A stretch of 64,000 nt of DNA from Streptomyces sp. KL109B (GTDB lineage: Bacteria; Actinomycetota; Actinomycetes; Streptomycetales; Streptomycetaceae): positions 558,001 to 622,000 of the forward strand of contig NZ_JASERL010000006.1 in the NCBI RefSeq assembly GCF_030766935.1. The letters run 5' to 3'. Made by a program: the position numbers and the translations under genes. The stretch's first letter is position 1, and every line of letters starts with the position of its first letter. The notes beneath the pieces are model-generated. The model made no database searches and had not been told where the DNA came from. It saw only the letters and a list, made by a program, of their open reading frames with translations. This document shows positions 25,623 through 33,364 of the stretch, in pieces.

Positions 25623-26099
25623 GTGCCCAAGCACACTTTTCGCGTCAATGGCGAGCAGGTGACGGTCGACGTGGAGGACGACGTACGCCTCCTGTGGGTG
25701 CTGCGCGACATCCTCGGCGTCACAGGCCCGAAGTACGGCTGCGGCATCAACGTCTGCAAGGCCTGCACGAGCCACCTCAACGGCAAGGCCGTCAACCCCT
25801 GCTCCATCCCCGTCAAGGAGCTCGCCTCCGACGACGAGGTGACGACCATCGAGGGCCTCGCCGACACCGTCGACGCCGACCTGCACCCCATGCAACAGGC
25901 CTGGCTCGACCAGGACGTGGCCCAGTGCGGCTACTGCCAGCCCGGCCAGATCATGGCCGCGGTCGCCGTGGTCCGCCGCGCCAAGGAGGAGGGCCGCGCC
26001 ATCACCGACGCCGACCTCGACGGCATCCGGAACGTGTGCCGGTGCGGCACGTACTTCCGGATCAGGGAGGCGATCCGGGAAGGGGCGGCGAAGATGTAG
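25623..26099 (+). CDS. Molybdenum hydroxylase 2Fe-2S subunit
   Basis: The 158-residue small subunit has two iron-sulfur domains. The N-terminal plant-ferredoxin-type cluster uses the Cys residues of YGCGINVCKACTSHL and the later NPCSIP. The C-terminal helical cluster uses CGYCQPGQ and CRCGTYFRI. It transfers electrons from the molybdenum centre of the preceding gene product to an acceptor. No FAD subunit is encoded nearby, so the acceptor may be a cytochrome or quinone. The GTG start is preceded by AGGGAG. Its 3' end overlaps the convergent TetR gene by 38 bases. Confidence 0.9.
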   Translation: MPKHTFRVNGEQVTVDVEDDVRLLWVLRDILGVTGPKYGCGINVCKACTSHLNGKAVNPCSIPVKELASDDEVTTIEGLADTVDADLHPMQQAWLDQDVAQCGYCQPGQIMAAVAVVRRAKEEGRAITDADLDGIRNVCRCGTYFRIREAIREGAAKM

Positions 26100-26712
26100 C
26101 GCCAGGAGAAGAAGGCGGTGGGTCCGCACGGAGCAGACCCACCGCGCGTACGAGGGTGTTCACCAACACGTCGGCGCGCTTGCGGTCGCAGCCGACGACG
26201 TACTGCAGGGTGATCCCCTCCATGCCCGCGATGACGAGGCGCGCCAGCGTCTCCGCCTCCGGGAGCGGGCCCTCGCCGGCCCGCTCCGCCGCGGCCGTCA
26301 GGATCTCCGTCATCGCCGCCGCGTACGCCTCGTACGCGGCGCCACTCTTTCCCGCCTCGCCGGGCAACCGCAGCCAGTGCAGCACGAGTTCCCACGTCGC
26401 GACCTGCTCCTCGGGGTCCTCGCCCATCCGTGCCCAGGCCGCCCGGCAGGCCGCGCCCACCGCGTCCGCGACGCCGACGCAGTCCGCCGTCGCGGACCTG
26501 ACGGCGCCGATGAAGTCGCCGACGACGTAGTCGTACACGGCCTCCATCAGCTCGTCCTTGCCCGAGAAGCAGTAGTGCAGGCTGGCCAGCGGGGCGCCCG
26601 CCTCCTCGGCGATCCGGCGGGTCGTCGCCCCGGACACACCATGCTCGGTCACGACCTTCGTCGTGGCACGGACGAACTGGCGGCGGCGCTCGGCCACCGG
26701 TACATGAGCCAT
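26062..26712 (-). CDS. TetR-family regulator divergent from a P450 gene
   Basis: The 216-residue regulator has its DNA-binding helices at about residues 12-58 (GVSGATTRRIAEEAGAPLASLHYCFSGKDELM). The ATG at 26712 has GAGG nine bases upstream; the longer frame back to 26769 would cross the operator palindrome, so I rejected it. It faces a P450 gene across a 97-base gap that contains a 29-base palindrome, the natural site for autoregulation and P450 repression. Ligand unknown. Confidence 0.88.
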   Translation of the reverse strand: MAHVPVAERRRQFVRATTKVVTEHGVSGATTRRIAEEAGAPLASLHYCFSGKDELMEAVYDYVVGDFIGAVRSATADCVGVADAVGAACRAAWARMGEDPEEQVATWELVLHWLRLPGEAGKSGAAYEAYAAAMTEILTAAAERAGEGPLPEAETLARLVIAGMEGITLQYVVGCDRKRADVLVNTLVRAVGLLRADPPPSSPGATSSPPLPGSPP

Positions 26713-26735
26713 GATCCAACCTCTTGACGGTCGAC

Positions 26736-26764
26736 TTGGTCGATTGACATGGTCAACCGACCAA
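26736..26764. promoter_or_regulatory. 29-base palindromic operator and direct repeats between TetR and P450 genes
   Basis: The outer arms TTGGTCG (26736-26742) and CGACCAA (26758-26764) are perfect. Inner arms TTGAC (26744-26748) and GTCAA (26752-26756) continue the symmetry, with only a few mismatches. Immediately after, ACCAACTCAACG occurs twice in direct orientation (26760-26771 and 26773-26784). This is a strong candidate operator for the adjacent TetR protein. Confidence 0.75.
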
Positions 26765-26809
26765 CTCAACGTACCAACTCAACGCAGCGCGTGAGAAGGG
26801 GAGTTAGGC

Positions 26810-28030
26810 ATGACCGTCATTCAGGACTTCGCGGACGCCGTCACCGTCGCCGACCTGGAGCGCGACCCGTATCCCGTCTACCGAAGGCTGCGCGCCGAGG
26901 CGCCCGTCTGTTACGTGCCCGCGGTCGACCTGTGGCTGGTGACCCGGCGGGCCGACGTCGCCGCTGTCGGCAACGACCCGGACACCTTCACCGCCGCCCT
27001 GCCCGACGCGCCCGTCAACCGCGCCTTCGGCGAGCCCAACATCCTCACCGCCGCCGGCGCGACACACCGCGAGCTGCGCGGCAGTCTTGAGGGGAAGTAC
27101 AAGCCGCGCGAAGTCGCCCGCTACATCGACGACTTGGTCGAACCGATCGTGGCCGAGCGGCTGAAGGCGCTGGAGGGGAAGGGAGAGGTCGACCTCCTGG
27201 CCGAGTTCTTCGAGCCGGTCTCGGTGCGCGCTCTCGCCGAGGTCCTGGGCATGGGGGAGTTCGACTCGGAAACACTACGGCGCTGGTTCCGGGGCCTTGC
27301 CGAGGGAGCCATCAACTTCGAGCACGATCCGGCGCGGCAGGAGGTCTCCGATGCCACTGTGCGGGAGATGCTGGGCGCCGTGGGGCCGCTGCTCGACCGG
27401 ATGGAGCGCGAGCCGGACGACAGCACCCTCGCCCACATGCTCTGGTCGGGGCGCGAAGGCGACGGCGCGGCGGGGGAACGGGGGCCGCGCGAGCGGTCGG
27501 CCGTGCTCCCTTCGCTGCTTGTCATCATCCTCGGTGGCATGCAGGAACCGGGACACGGCGCCGCGTCCACCCTCTACGGGCTGTTGTCGGAGCCTGAGCA
27601 ACTCGCCGACGTGCTGGCCGATCCGGAGGGGCGGTGCGGGACGGCCGTGGAGGAGGGGATCCGCTGGGTGTCACCCATCGGGACCCAGGCCCGGTTGGTG
27701 ACTCGGGCGGCCGAACTGGGTGGTGTGCGGCTGCCCGCCGGCGCCAAGGTCAGCGCCGTGCTCGCCTCCGCCAACCGGGACGAGGCGGTGTTCGAGGAGC
27801 CGGAGCTGTTCCGGCTCGACCGGCGTTCGCGGCGGAGCATGCCCTTCGGGTTCGGGCCGCACTTCTGCGTCGGGCACGCCTTCGCGCGCTCGCAGATGCG
27901 GATCGCGCTGACCCGGCTGCTCGGGCGGTTCCCCGGGCTGCGGCTGCTGCCGGAGCGGCCGGTGGAGTTCCGCGGGTGGGAGTTCAGGGCGCCGACCAGT
28001 CTGTGGGTGAACCTCGACGGGCGTGGGTGA
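26810..28030 (+). CDS. Cytochrome P450 with unusual I-helix
   Basis: The 406-residue soluble P450 has a clear heme loop FGFGPHFCVGHAFAR (Cys about residue 352) and the ExxR motif in EEGIRW. The I-helix reads ILGGMQEPGHG: where most P450s have an acid-alcohol pair (Asp/Glu-Thr) for proton delivery, this one has Glu-Pro. That suggests changed oxygen activation or a non-standard reaction. No redox partner is encoded beside it; the ferredoxin and reductase 8 kb away could serve. It may act on oligo-isoprenoid products of the rubber locus, but only proximity suggests this. Confidence 0.88.
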   Translation: MTVIQDFADAVTVADLERDPYPVYRRLRAEAPVCYVPAVDLWLVTRRADVAAVGNDPDTFTAALPDAPVNRAFGEPNILTAAGATHRELRGSLEGKYKPREVARYIDDLVEPIVAERLKALEGKGEVDLLAEFFEPVSVRALAEVLGMGEFDSETLRRWFRGLAEGAINFEHDPARQEVSDATVREMLGAVGPLLDRMEREPDDSTLAHMLWSGREGDGAAGERGPRERSAVLPSLLVIILGGMQEPGHGAASTLYGLLSEPEQLADVLADPEGRCGTAVEEGIRWVSPIGTQARLVTRAAELGGVRLPAGAKVSAVLASANRDEAVFEEPELFRLDRRSRRSMPFGFGPHFCVGHAFARSQMRIALTRLLGRFPGLRLLPERPVEFRGWEFRAPTSLWVNLDGRG

Positions 28031-28272
28031 GGGCCGGTCCCGCGACGAACCGGGGCGAAGGGGAGTCGAAGGGAGCGGAAAGGGCTTCGAGGGGGAGGGC
28101 GGCGCGAGTTTTCCGTGCCGGACCCTTGTCGGGAAGTCGTTTGGGCCCGCATGATCTCCCTGCCGGTCCCGGCGGAGCTGTACGTCCCCGGGGTGCCGCC
28201 GCGCCGCGGCACGCCCTGTTCCGCCCCGAACTCCCCCGGCTCTCCCGGCTTCCCGTACGTGAGGAGCGCGAC

Positions 28273-29751
28273 ATGGCCGTCGGCCCGATCGCCGAAACCG
28301 CCGACCCACCCCGTACCACCGCCGCGGAAGGGGGACGCCTGGGCACCGCGTCGATCGTGTTCTTCGTCGTGGCCGCCTCCGCGCCCCTCACCGTCGCGGC
28401 CGGCGGGCTCCCGCAGTCCCTCGCCGTGACCGGCGTGCTCGGGCAACCGCTGATCTACCTGGGGCTCGCCGCCGTCCTGATGGTGTTCGGCTCCGGGTAC
28501 GCCGCGATGAGCCGCAGGATCAGCGGGGCCGGCGCGTTCTACGCCTACATCGCGGCGGGCCTCGGCCGCGCCGCGGGCACCGGCGCGGCCTTCGTCGCGC
28601 TGCTCGCCTACAACGCCATGCAGGTCGGCATCGCCGGGCTCTTCGGCTTCACCACGGCCGACTTCATCCACGCCAAGACCGGCGTCGATGTGCCGTGGTG
28701 GGTGATCCTGCTGGTGACCGTGGTCGTCGTCGGAGTCCTCGGCTTTCTGCGGATCGACCTCAACGCGCGCGTCCTGGTGACCCTGCTCAGCATCGAGACA
28801 CTGACCGTCCTCGTCTTCAACATCGCCGAGATCGTCACCACCCACCAACCGCTCAGCACCGAGCCGTTCACCTGGGGCGCCGCCACCACCGGCGGTGTCG
28901 GCTCGGCCGCCTGCTTCGCCATCGCCGGCTTCATGGGCTTCGAGTCCGGTGCCATCTACGGTCAGGAGTGCAAGGACCCGCGGCGTACCGTCCCGCGAGC
29001 CACGTACCTCGCGGTCGCGCTCATCGGTGTCTTCTACGCCTTCACCAGCTGGGCCATGGTGGTGGGCACCGGCACCGACAACGCGGTGCCGATGTCCGCG
29101 AAGTACGGCCCCGACCTGCTGTTCGTACTCTCCCGCGACAGCCTCGGCGGGCTCTTCGCGGACTTCGCCCACCTGTTCCTCATCACCAGCATGCTGGCCG
29201 CACTCATCTCGTTCCACAACGCCGTCGCCCGCTATTTCCAAGTGCTCGGCCAGGACCGCGCCCTGCCCGCACGCCTCGGCCGCACCCATCCGCGCTTCGG
29301 CTCCCCGTACATGGGCTCCCTCGCCCAGAGCGCGCTCGCGGCCGTCGTCGTCATCGTCTTCGCCGCCCTCGGCCTCGACCCCGTCGCCACGCTCTTCACC
29401 TGGCTGACCAACGTCGGCGCGCTCGGTGTCATCCTGCTGCTCGCCGCCACGTCCTTCGCCGTCGTCGTCCACTTCCGACGGCACGACGCGAGCGGCACCA
29501 CGCTCTGGTCCCGCGCGATCGCCCCGGTGGTGTCGGGCGTGCTGCTCGCCGTGGTGTTCGTGGCGATCTGGGACAACTTCCCGGTGCTGCTCGGCGCCGA
29601 GAGCGATTCGCCGCTGGCGTGGGTGCTGCCGGGTCTCGTGGTCGTGTGCGGTGTGCTGGGAGTCGCGTACGGGCTCGTGCTCAAGGTGCGGCGGCCCGAG
29701 GTGTACGCGGTGCTGGCGACCGGGGCGGCGGATCCGGTCGAGACGCGCTGA
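28273..29751 (+). CDS. APC-superfamily amino acid permease
   Basis: The 492-residue membrane protein has about 12 helices. The first (IVFFVVAASAPLTVAAGGLP) and the conserved FMGFESGAIYGQECKDPRRTVPRATY loop are typical of the basic/neutral amino acid branch of the APC family. GAGGAG precedes the ATG, and in-frame starts further upstream lie inside the P450 gene. The 242-base gap before it shows no convincing operator. The substrate is unknown; amines or amino acids are typical. Confidence 0.87.
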   Translation: MAVGPIAETADPPRTTAAEGGRLGTASIVFFVVAASAPLTVAAGGLPQSLAVTGVLGQPLIYLGLAAVLMVFGSGYAAMSRRISGAGAFYAYIAAGLGRAAGTGAAFVALLAYNAMQVGIAGLFGFTTADFIHAKTGVDVPWWVILLVTVVVVGVLGFLRIDLNARVLVTLLSIETLTVLVFNIAEIVTTHQPLSTEPFTWGAATTGGVGSAACFAIAGFMGFESGAIYGQECKDPRRTVPRATYLAVALIGVFYAFTSWAMVVGTGTDNAVPMSAKYGPDLLFVLSRDSLGGLFADFAHLFLITSMLAALISFHNAVARYFQVLGQDRALPARLGRTHPRFGSPYMGSLAQSALAAVVVIVFAALGLDPVATLFTWLTNVGALGVILLLAATSFAVVVHFRRHDASGTTLWSRAIAPVVSGVLLAVVFVAIWDNFPVLLGAESDSPLAWVLPGLVVVCGVLGVAYGLVLKVRRPEVYAVLATGAADPVETR

Positions 29752-29776
29752 AGGCGGTTGGTGCCGGGCGGTCGGG

Positions 29777-30595
29777 TCACTGGGCGGTGTGTACGACTTC
29801 TCCCTCTACGAGGGTCATGTCGACCTGGAGCGTGGGGAGTTCGGGCGGCGGCGTGTTCAGGAGTGAGCCGCCGAGCACGCACAGGTCGGCGACCTTGCCG
29901 GGCTCAAGGGTGCCCTTCCAGTCCTCCGCGTGGTCCTGCCACGCCGCCGTGGCGGTGCAGGAGCGGACGGCCTCGGCGAGGGAGACACGCTCGGCGGGGC
30001 CGACCGGGGACGAGTCGTCGCGGGTGTCGCGGAGCATCGCGGAGGAGAGACCGCGCAGCCAGTCCGGTGCCACACACGGAGCGTCGGAGCCCGTCGTCGT
30101 GCGCACACCCGCCGCGAGCGCCGAGCGCAGCGGGAACGCCCGCTCGGCGTGGTCCGCGTCCAGGATCTTCGTGATCATGTCGGAGGCCGGCCAACGGAGT
30201 CCGGGGTTCATGCTGGCGCCGATGCCGAGTTCGGCCATGGTGTGCAGCGCGGCAGGGGACGGGAAGTTGCAGTGGATGAGAGAGTGCCGCGCGGCCTCCT
30301 CGCGTGGCTGTTCCCGAAGGGCGTCGGCCAGCGCCTCCACGGCCGCCTCGATCGCCCGGTCACCGGTGACGTGGATGCCCGCCTGCAACCCCGCCGCGTG
30401 CACCGTACGCACCATCTCGGCCAGCTCCGCCGCCTGTTCGGCCGTGGTGTCACCGTGCAGGCACAGGCCGCCGTGGCCGCTGCCGTCCGCGTAGGTCCGG
30501 TTCATCCACGCCGTGCCGTGCGCGGGCACCCCGTCGGCGAAGATCTTGACGCCGAGCAATCGTGGGCGGCGCGGGTCGGCGGACTCCGGCACCCG
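29777..30595 (-). pseudogene. Truncated amidohydrolase (family 3, YtcJ-like), N-terminal half missing
   Basis: The frame encodes only the C-terminal half of a metal-dependent amidohydrolase. It starts at RLLGVKIFADGVPAHGTAWM, continues through the metal-site His region HVTGDRAIEAAVE and the GSDAPCVAPDW block, and ends with TLEPGKVADLCVLGG. About 270 residues remain of the roughly 540 usual in the family, and the first metal-binding HxH motif is lost. Upstream the frame runs straight into an MFS transporter piece without a stop, so a chimeric peptide is possible but function is unlikely. Confidence 0.82.
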
Positions 30596-30842
30596 GAAGT
30601 GGGCGCCCCACGCCATCGCGAACATGCCGACCACACACGCCCACCAGGTGCGGCTGCGCAGCATCCCGCGCAACTCCACGCCGGCCATGCCCCGGCCGGG
30701 GCGTGGCGCGGGAGCCGTCGCGTACGGGCCGACGCCACCCAGCGTCAGCCACAGCGCGAGCCACACCGCACCGGCGACGGCCAGCACCGCGAACACCGCG
30801 CGCCAGCCGTGGTGTTGGGCCACCCACGTCAGCGCCGGCCTC
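30596..30842 (-). pseudogene. MFS transporter fragment (central helices), in frame with the amidohydrolase remnant
   Basis: The minus strand reads RPALTWVAQHHGWRAVFAV, a hydrophobic helix, a charged loop, and LRSRTWWACVVGMFAMAWG. These match the helix 5 to helix 7 region of ACS-family MFS carriers. Nothing of the N-terminal helices or the C-terminal half follows. The fragment joins the amidohydrolase remnant in frame at about 30596. Confidence 0.7.
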
Positions 30843-31085
30843 GCCACCATCGCGGAGATGGCACCGGTGCGGCAGCGCTCGGTGGCGCTGCTCACGGGCT
30901 TCGGGCTCGGCCAGCTGTCCGCGCTCATCGGCCCGTGGCTGGTCGGCGTCCTCGTCGACGCGGCACCCGACGGCAACACCGGCCTGTACGCGGCGTTCGC
31001 GCTCACCGGGGCGCTGCTCCTGGTCGGCGCGGCGGCGATGCTCTTCCTGGCCCGCCCCGACCGGGACACCTGGCCGGCCAGGTGA
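30843..31085 (+). pseudogene. MFS transporter fragment (C-terminal helices), opposite orientation
   Basis: The plus strand reads IAEMAPVRQRSVALLTGFG, then IGPWLVGVLVDAAPDG, then a last helix and the tail LARPDRDTWPAR. This is the end of an MFS carrier (about helices 10-12). Its 5' edge abuts the 5' edge of the minus-strand MFS fragment, so an inversion broke one carrier gene or two carriers were joined. Confidence 0.68.
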
Positions 31086-31099
31086 CGGCGGACGCCGCG

Positions 31100-32065
31100 T
31101 CAGCCGACGAGCCGCTCCACCTTCCGTACGACATCCCGGCAGAACGCCCCCACCGCGTGCGGATCGTCCGTGAACTGGGACGGCTTTACGCAGAAGTTGG
31201 TGAACCCCTCCGCCCACTGCTCGGGCACGGCCGCGAGTGCCCGGTCCAGGTCGGCGGTCGCGTCGGGGGAGGGGAACACGGCCCGCGTCCCGCCGATGAG
31301 CTCCAACTCCCTGATGTCGCGGCCCGCTTCTGCCATGGCGGCGGCCAGCTTCTCCATCTCGCCGGGGGCGGGCCGGCCCAGCGGATTGAAGCCGTGTCCG
31401 TGGCGGACGATGCGGCGCAGCAGCGCGCTGTGCAACGTACCGCCGCCGAACCACAGTTGGGGTCCGTTCTCGCGGTACGGGCCCGGCTCCAGGTATGCGT
31501 CCTCGAAGCGGTAGAAGTCGCCGTGGAAGGTGGTGGGGCCCGGCTTCCAGAGCTCCGACCACGCCTCCAGATGCTCGTCGAGGAGCTTGCCCCGGTGCTC
31601 GAACGGGACTTGGAGCGCCGCGTACTCGTCGCGGCTCCAGCTCACCGTCGGCAGCACCACGAGGCGGCCGTGCGAGAGCAGGTCGAGCGTCGCCAACTCC
31701 TTGGCGAGCAGCAGCGGGTGGCGCAGCGGGGCCAGGATCGCGGCGGCCGCGAGCCGGATACGCTCGGTGACCGCGGCGATCGCGGAGAGCAGGACCAGCG
31801 AGTTGGGCCACGGGGTGTCCGGCGGCTGATTGCCGGGGAGGGCGTACTCGCGGGGGTTCGGCATGACACCCTTCGCGCCCGAGTCCGGGCCGAGCACGAT
31901 GTGTTCGCTGAGCATCACCGCGTCGAACCCGGCGTCCTCCGCCTCGCGCGCCCAGCGCACCAGCGCGTCGAGGTCGCAGAGGCCGCCGGTCATCGTCCAG
32001 TTCTCGGACAGGACGAGGGTCAGGCGCGGGCGCCGCCCCTGGTCGGGATGGGTCGGCTCAGACAA
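31100..32065 (-). CDS. LLM-class (luciferase-like) flavin- or F420-dependent oxidoreductase
   Basis: The 321-residue TIM-barrel protein has LLM-family blocks: EDAGFDAVMLSEHI near the N-terminus, VTERIRLAAAAILAPLRHPLLLAKELATLDLLSHGRLVV, and PQLWFGGGTLHSALLRRI. It uses reduced FMN or coenzyme F420 to oxidise or reduce an organic substrate; the sequence does not decide the cofactor. The TTG start at 32065 overlaps the end of the P450 gene by eight bases and has GGAGG six bases upstream, so it is the third gene of a ligase-P450-LLM operon. Confidence 0.85.
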   Translation of the reverse strand: MSEPTHPDQGRRPRLTLVLSENWTMTGGLCDLDALVRWAREAEDAGFDAVMLSEHIVLGPDSGAKGVMPNPREYALPGNQPPDTPWPNSLVLLSAIAAVTERIRLAAAAILAPLRHPLLLAKELATLDLLSHGRLVVLPTVSWSRDEYAALQVPFEHRGKLLDEHLEAWSELWKPGPTTFHGDFYRFEDAYLEPGPYRENGPQLWFGGGTLHSALLRRIVRHGHGFNPLGRPAPGEMEKLAAAMAEAGRDIRELELIGGTRAVFPSPDATADLDRALAAVPEQWAEGFTNFCVKPSQFTDDPHAVGAFCRDVVRKVERLVG

Positions 32066-33344
32066 GGGTGACCTCCACCGGCAGCTTCTTGATGCCGTTG
32101 ACGAAGTTGGAGCGCACGCGCGGCACGTCGCCCGTCAGGCGGATCGAGGACAGGCGCGGGATCAGCTCCTCGAACATGATGCGGACCTCGGTGCGGGCCA
32201 GGAGATTGCCCAGGCACAGGTGCGGGCTGCCCTTGCCGAAGGTGACATGGTCGTTGTCGGCGCGCGTCACATCGAAGTCGTACGGGTTGGTGAACACGGC
32301 CTCGTCGCGGTTGCCGGACGCGTACCACATCACCACCTTGTCGCCCTCCTTGACCCGCTTGCCGCCGAGCTCGACGTCCCGGGTCGCCGTGCGGCGGAAG
32401 TGGTAGACGGGCGAGGCCCAGCGCAGGAACTCCTCGACCGCCGTCGGGATGAGCGAGGGGTCCTCCTGGAGGCGGGCCAGCTGCTCCGGGTGCTGGAGCA
32501 GGGCCAGCATGGAGTGCGTGATGGTGTGTCGCGTCGTCTCGTTGCCCGCCACCACCAGGAGCAGGAAGTAGTTGTCGAAGTCCTGGGAGGAGAGCGGCAC
32601 TCCGTCGCGCGGCGTCTGGTTCACGAGGCGGGAGACGAGGTCCGTGCCGTCGCCACCGCGCCGCTGCCGCGCCAACTCCCGCCCGTACTCGAAGACTTCG
32701 AGCGAGGCGGGGGAGCGGAAGGGGAGGTCGCGGTACTTCTCGCTCTCCTCGCTCTCCAGGAGGACGTCGGCGTAGTCCGGGTCGGTGTTGCCGATGATCC
32801 GGTTGCCCCAGTCGATGAGCTGCTGGTTGTCCTCCGGCGGCACGTCGAGGAGACGGGCCAGAACGTTGATGGGGAAGTCCGCCGACACCTCCTTCACGAA
32901 GTCGAAGCGGCCCTTCGCGAGCGCCGCGTCGAGCGTCCTCGCGGTCAGGCCGCGCAGGAAGTCCGTGTAGCTGTTGATGACCTTCGCGCCGAACTGCCGC
33001 TGCAGCAGGCTGCGCATGGCGCGGTGGCGTACGCCGTCGAGCTCCAGGATCGAGGCCCGCTTCTTGATCTGGTCCTCGTCGACCTCTTCGAGGTTGGTGA
33101 ACTTGGTGGACGTGAAGGTCTCCGCGTCACGGTCCACGCGGGCGATGTCGGCGTGCCGGGTGACCGCCCAGAAACCGGAGTTGGGGGCCTCCTCGTCCTG
33201 CCAGTGCACCGGGTCCTCGTGGCGCAGGGTGTGGAACATCCGCCACGGTGTGACGCCGTCGGTGAAGTTGTCCAGGTCGGCGAGGTTCACGTCGGCGAGC
33301 GGCAGCGGCTCGGCGGCGGCGCCCGCGATGGGGGTGAGGGTCAT
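32058..33344 (-). CDS. Cytochrome P450 (class I, ferredoxin-dependent)
   Basis: This 428-residue P450 is canonical. The I-helix VVAGNETTRHTITH has the acid-Thr pair, EEFLRW carries ExxR, and the heme loop FGKGSPHLCLGNLLAR holds the thiolate Cys. Overall pattern and length recall the actinobacterial CYP124/125/142-like group that hydroxylates alkyl, terpenoid or steroid substrates; that closeness is an impression. It lies between the glutamine-synthetase-like ligase and the LLM oxidoreductase. Its electron donors are almost certainly the ferredoxin and reductase encoded on the other side of the shared divergent promoter. Confidence 0.9.
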   Translation of the reverse strand: MTLTPIAGAAAEPLPLADVNLADLDNFTDGVTPWRMFHTLRHEDPVHWQDEEAPNSGFWAVTRHADIARVDRDAETFTSTKFTNLEEVDEDQIKKRASILELDGVRHRAMRSLLQRQFGAKVINSYTDFLRGLTARTLDAALAKGRFDFVKEVSADFPINVLARLLDVPPEDNQQLIDWGNRIIGNTDPDYADVLLESEESEKYRDLPFRSPASLEVFEYGRELARQRRGGDGTDLVSRLVNQTPRDGVPLSSQDFDNYFLLLVVAGNETTRHTITHSMLALLQHPEQLARLQEDPSLIPTAVEEFLRWASPVYHFRRTATRDVELGGKRVKEGDKVVMWYASGNRDEAVFTNPYDFDVTRADNDHVTFGKGSPHLCLGNLLARTEVRIMFEELIPRLSSIRLTGDVPRVRSNFVNGIKKLPVEVTLV

Positions 33345-33364
33345 GGTGTGCGGCCTCCGTGGCA

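Noticed and set aside
27574..29484. Minus-strand 636-codon frame across the P450 and permease genes
   Set aside because: It is an antisense shadow of two well-supported genes on the plus strand; no domain is recognisable.
29777..31069. The 430-codon MFS/amidohydrolase frame as one functional fusion gene
   Set aside because: Both parts are incomplete: the amidohydrolase lacks its first metal site and the carrier lacks most helices. An inverted MFS tail sits right beside it.
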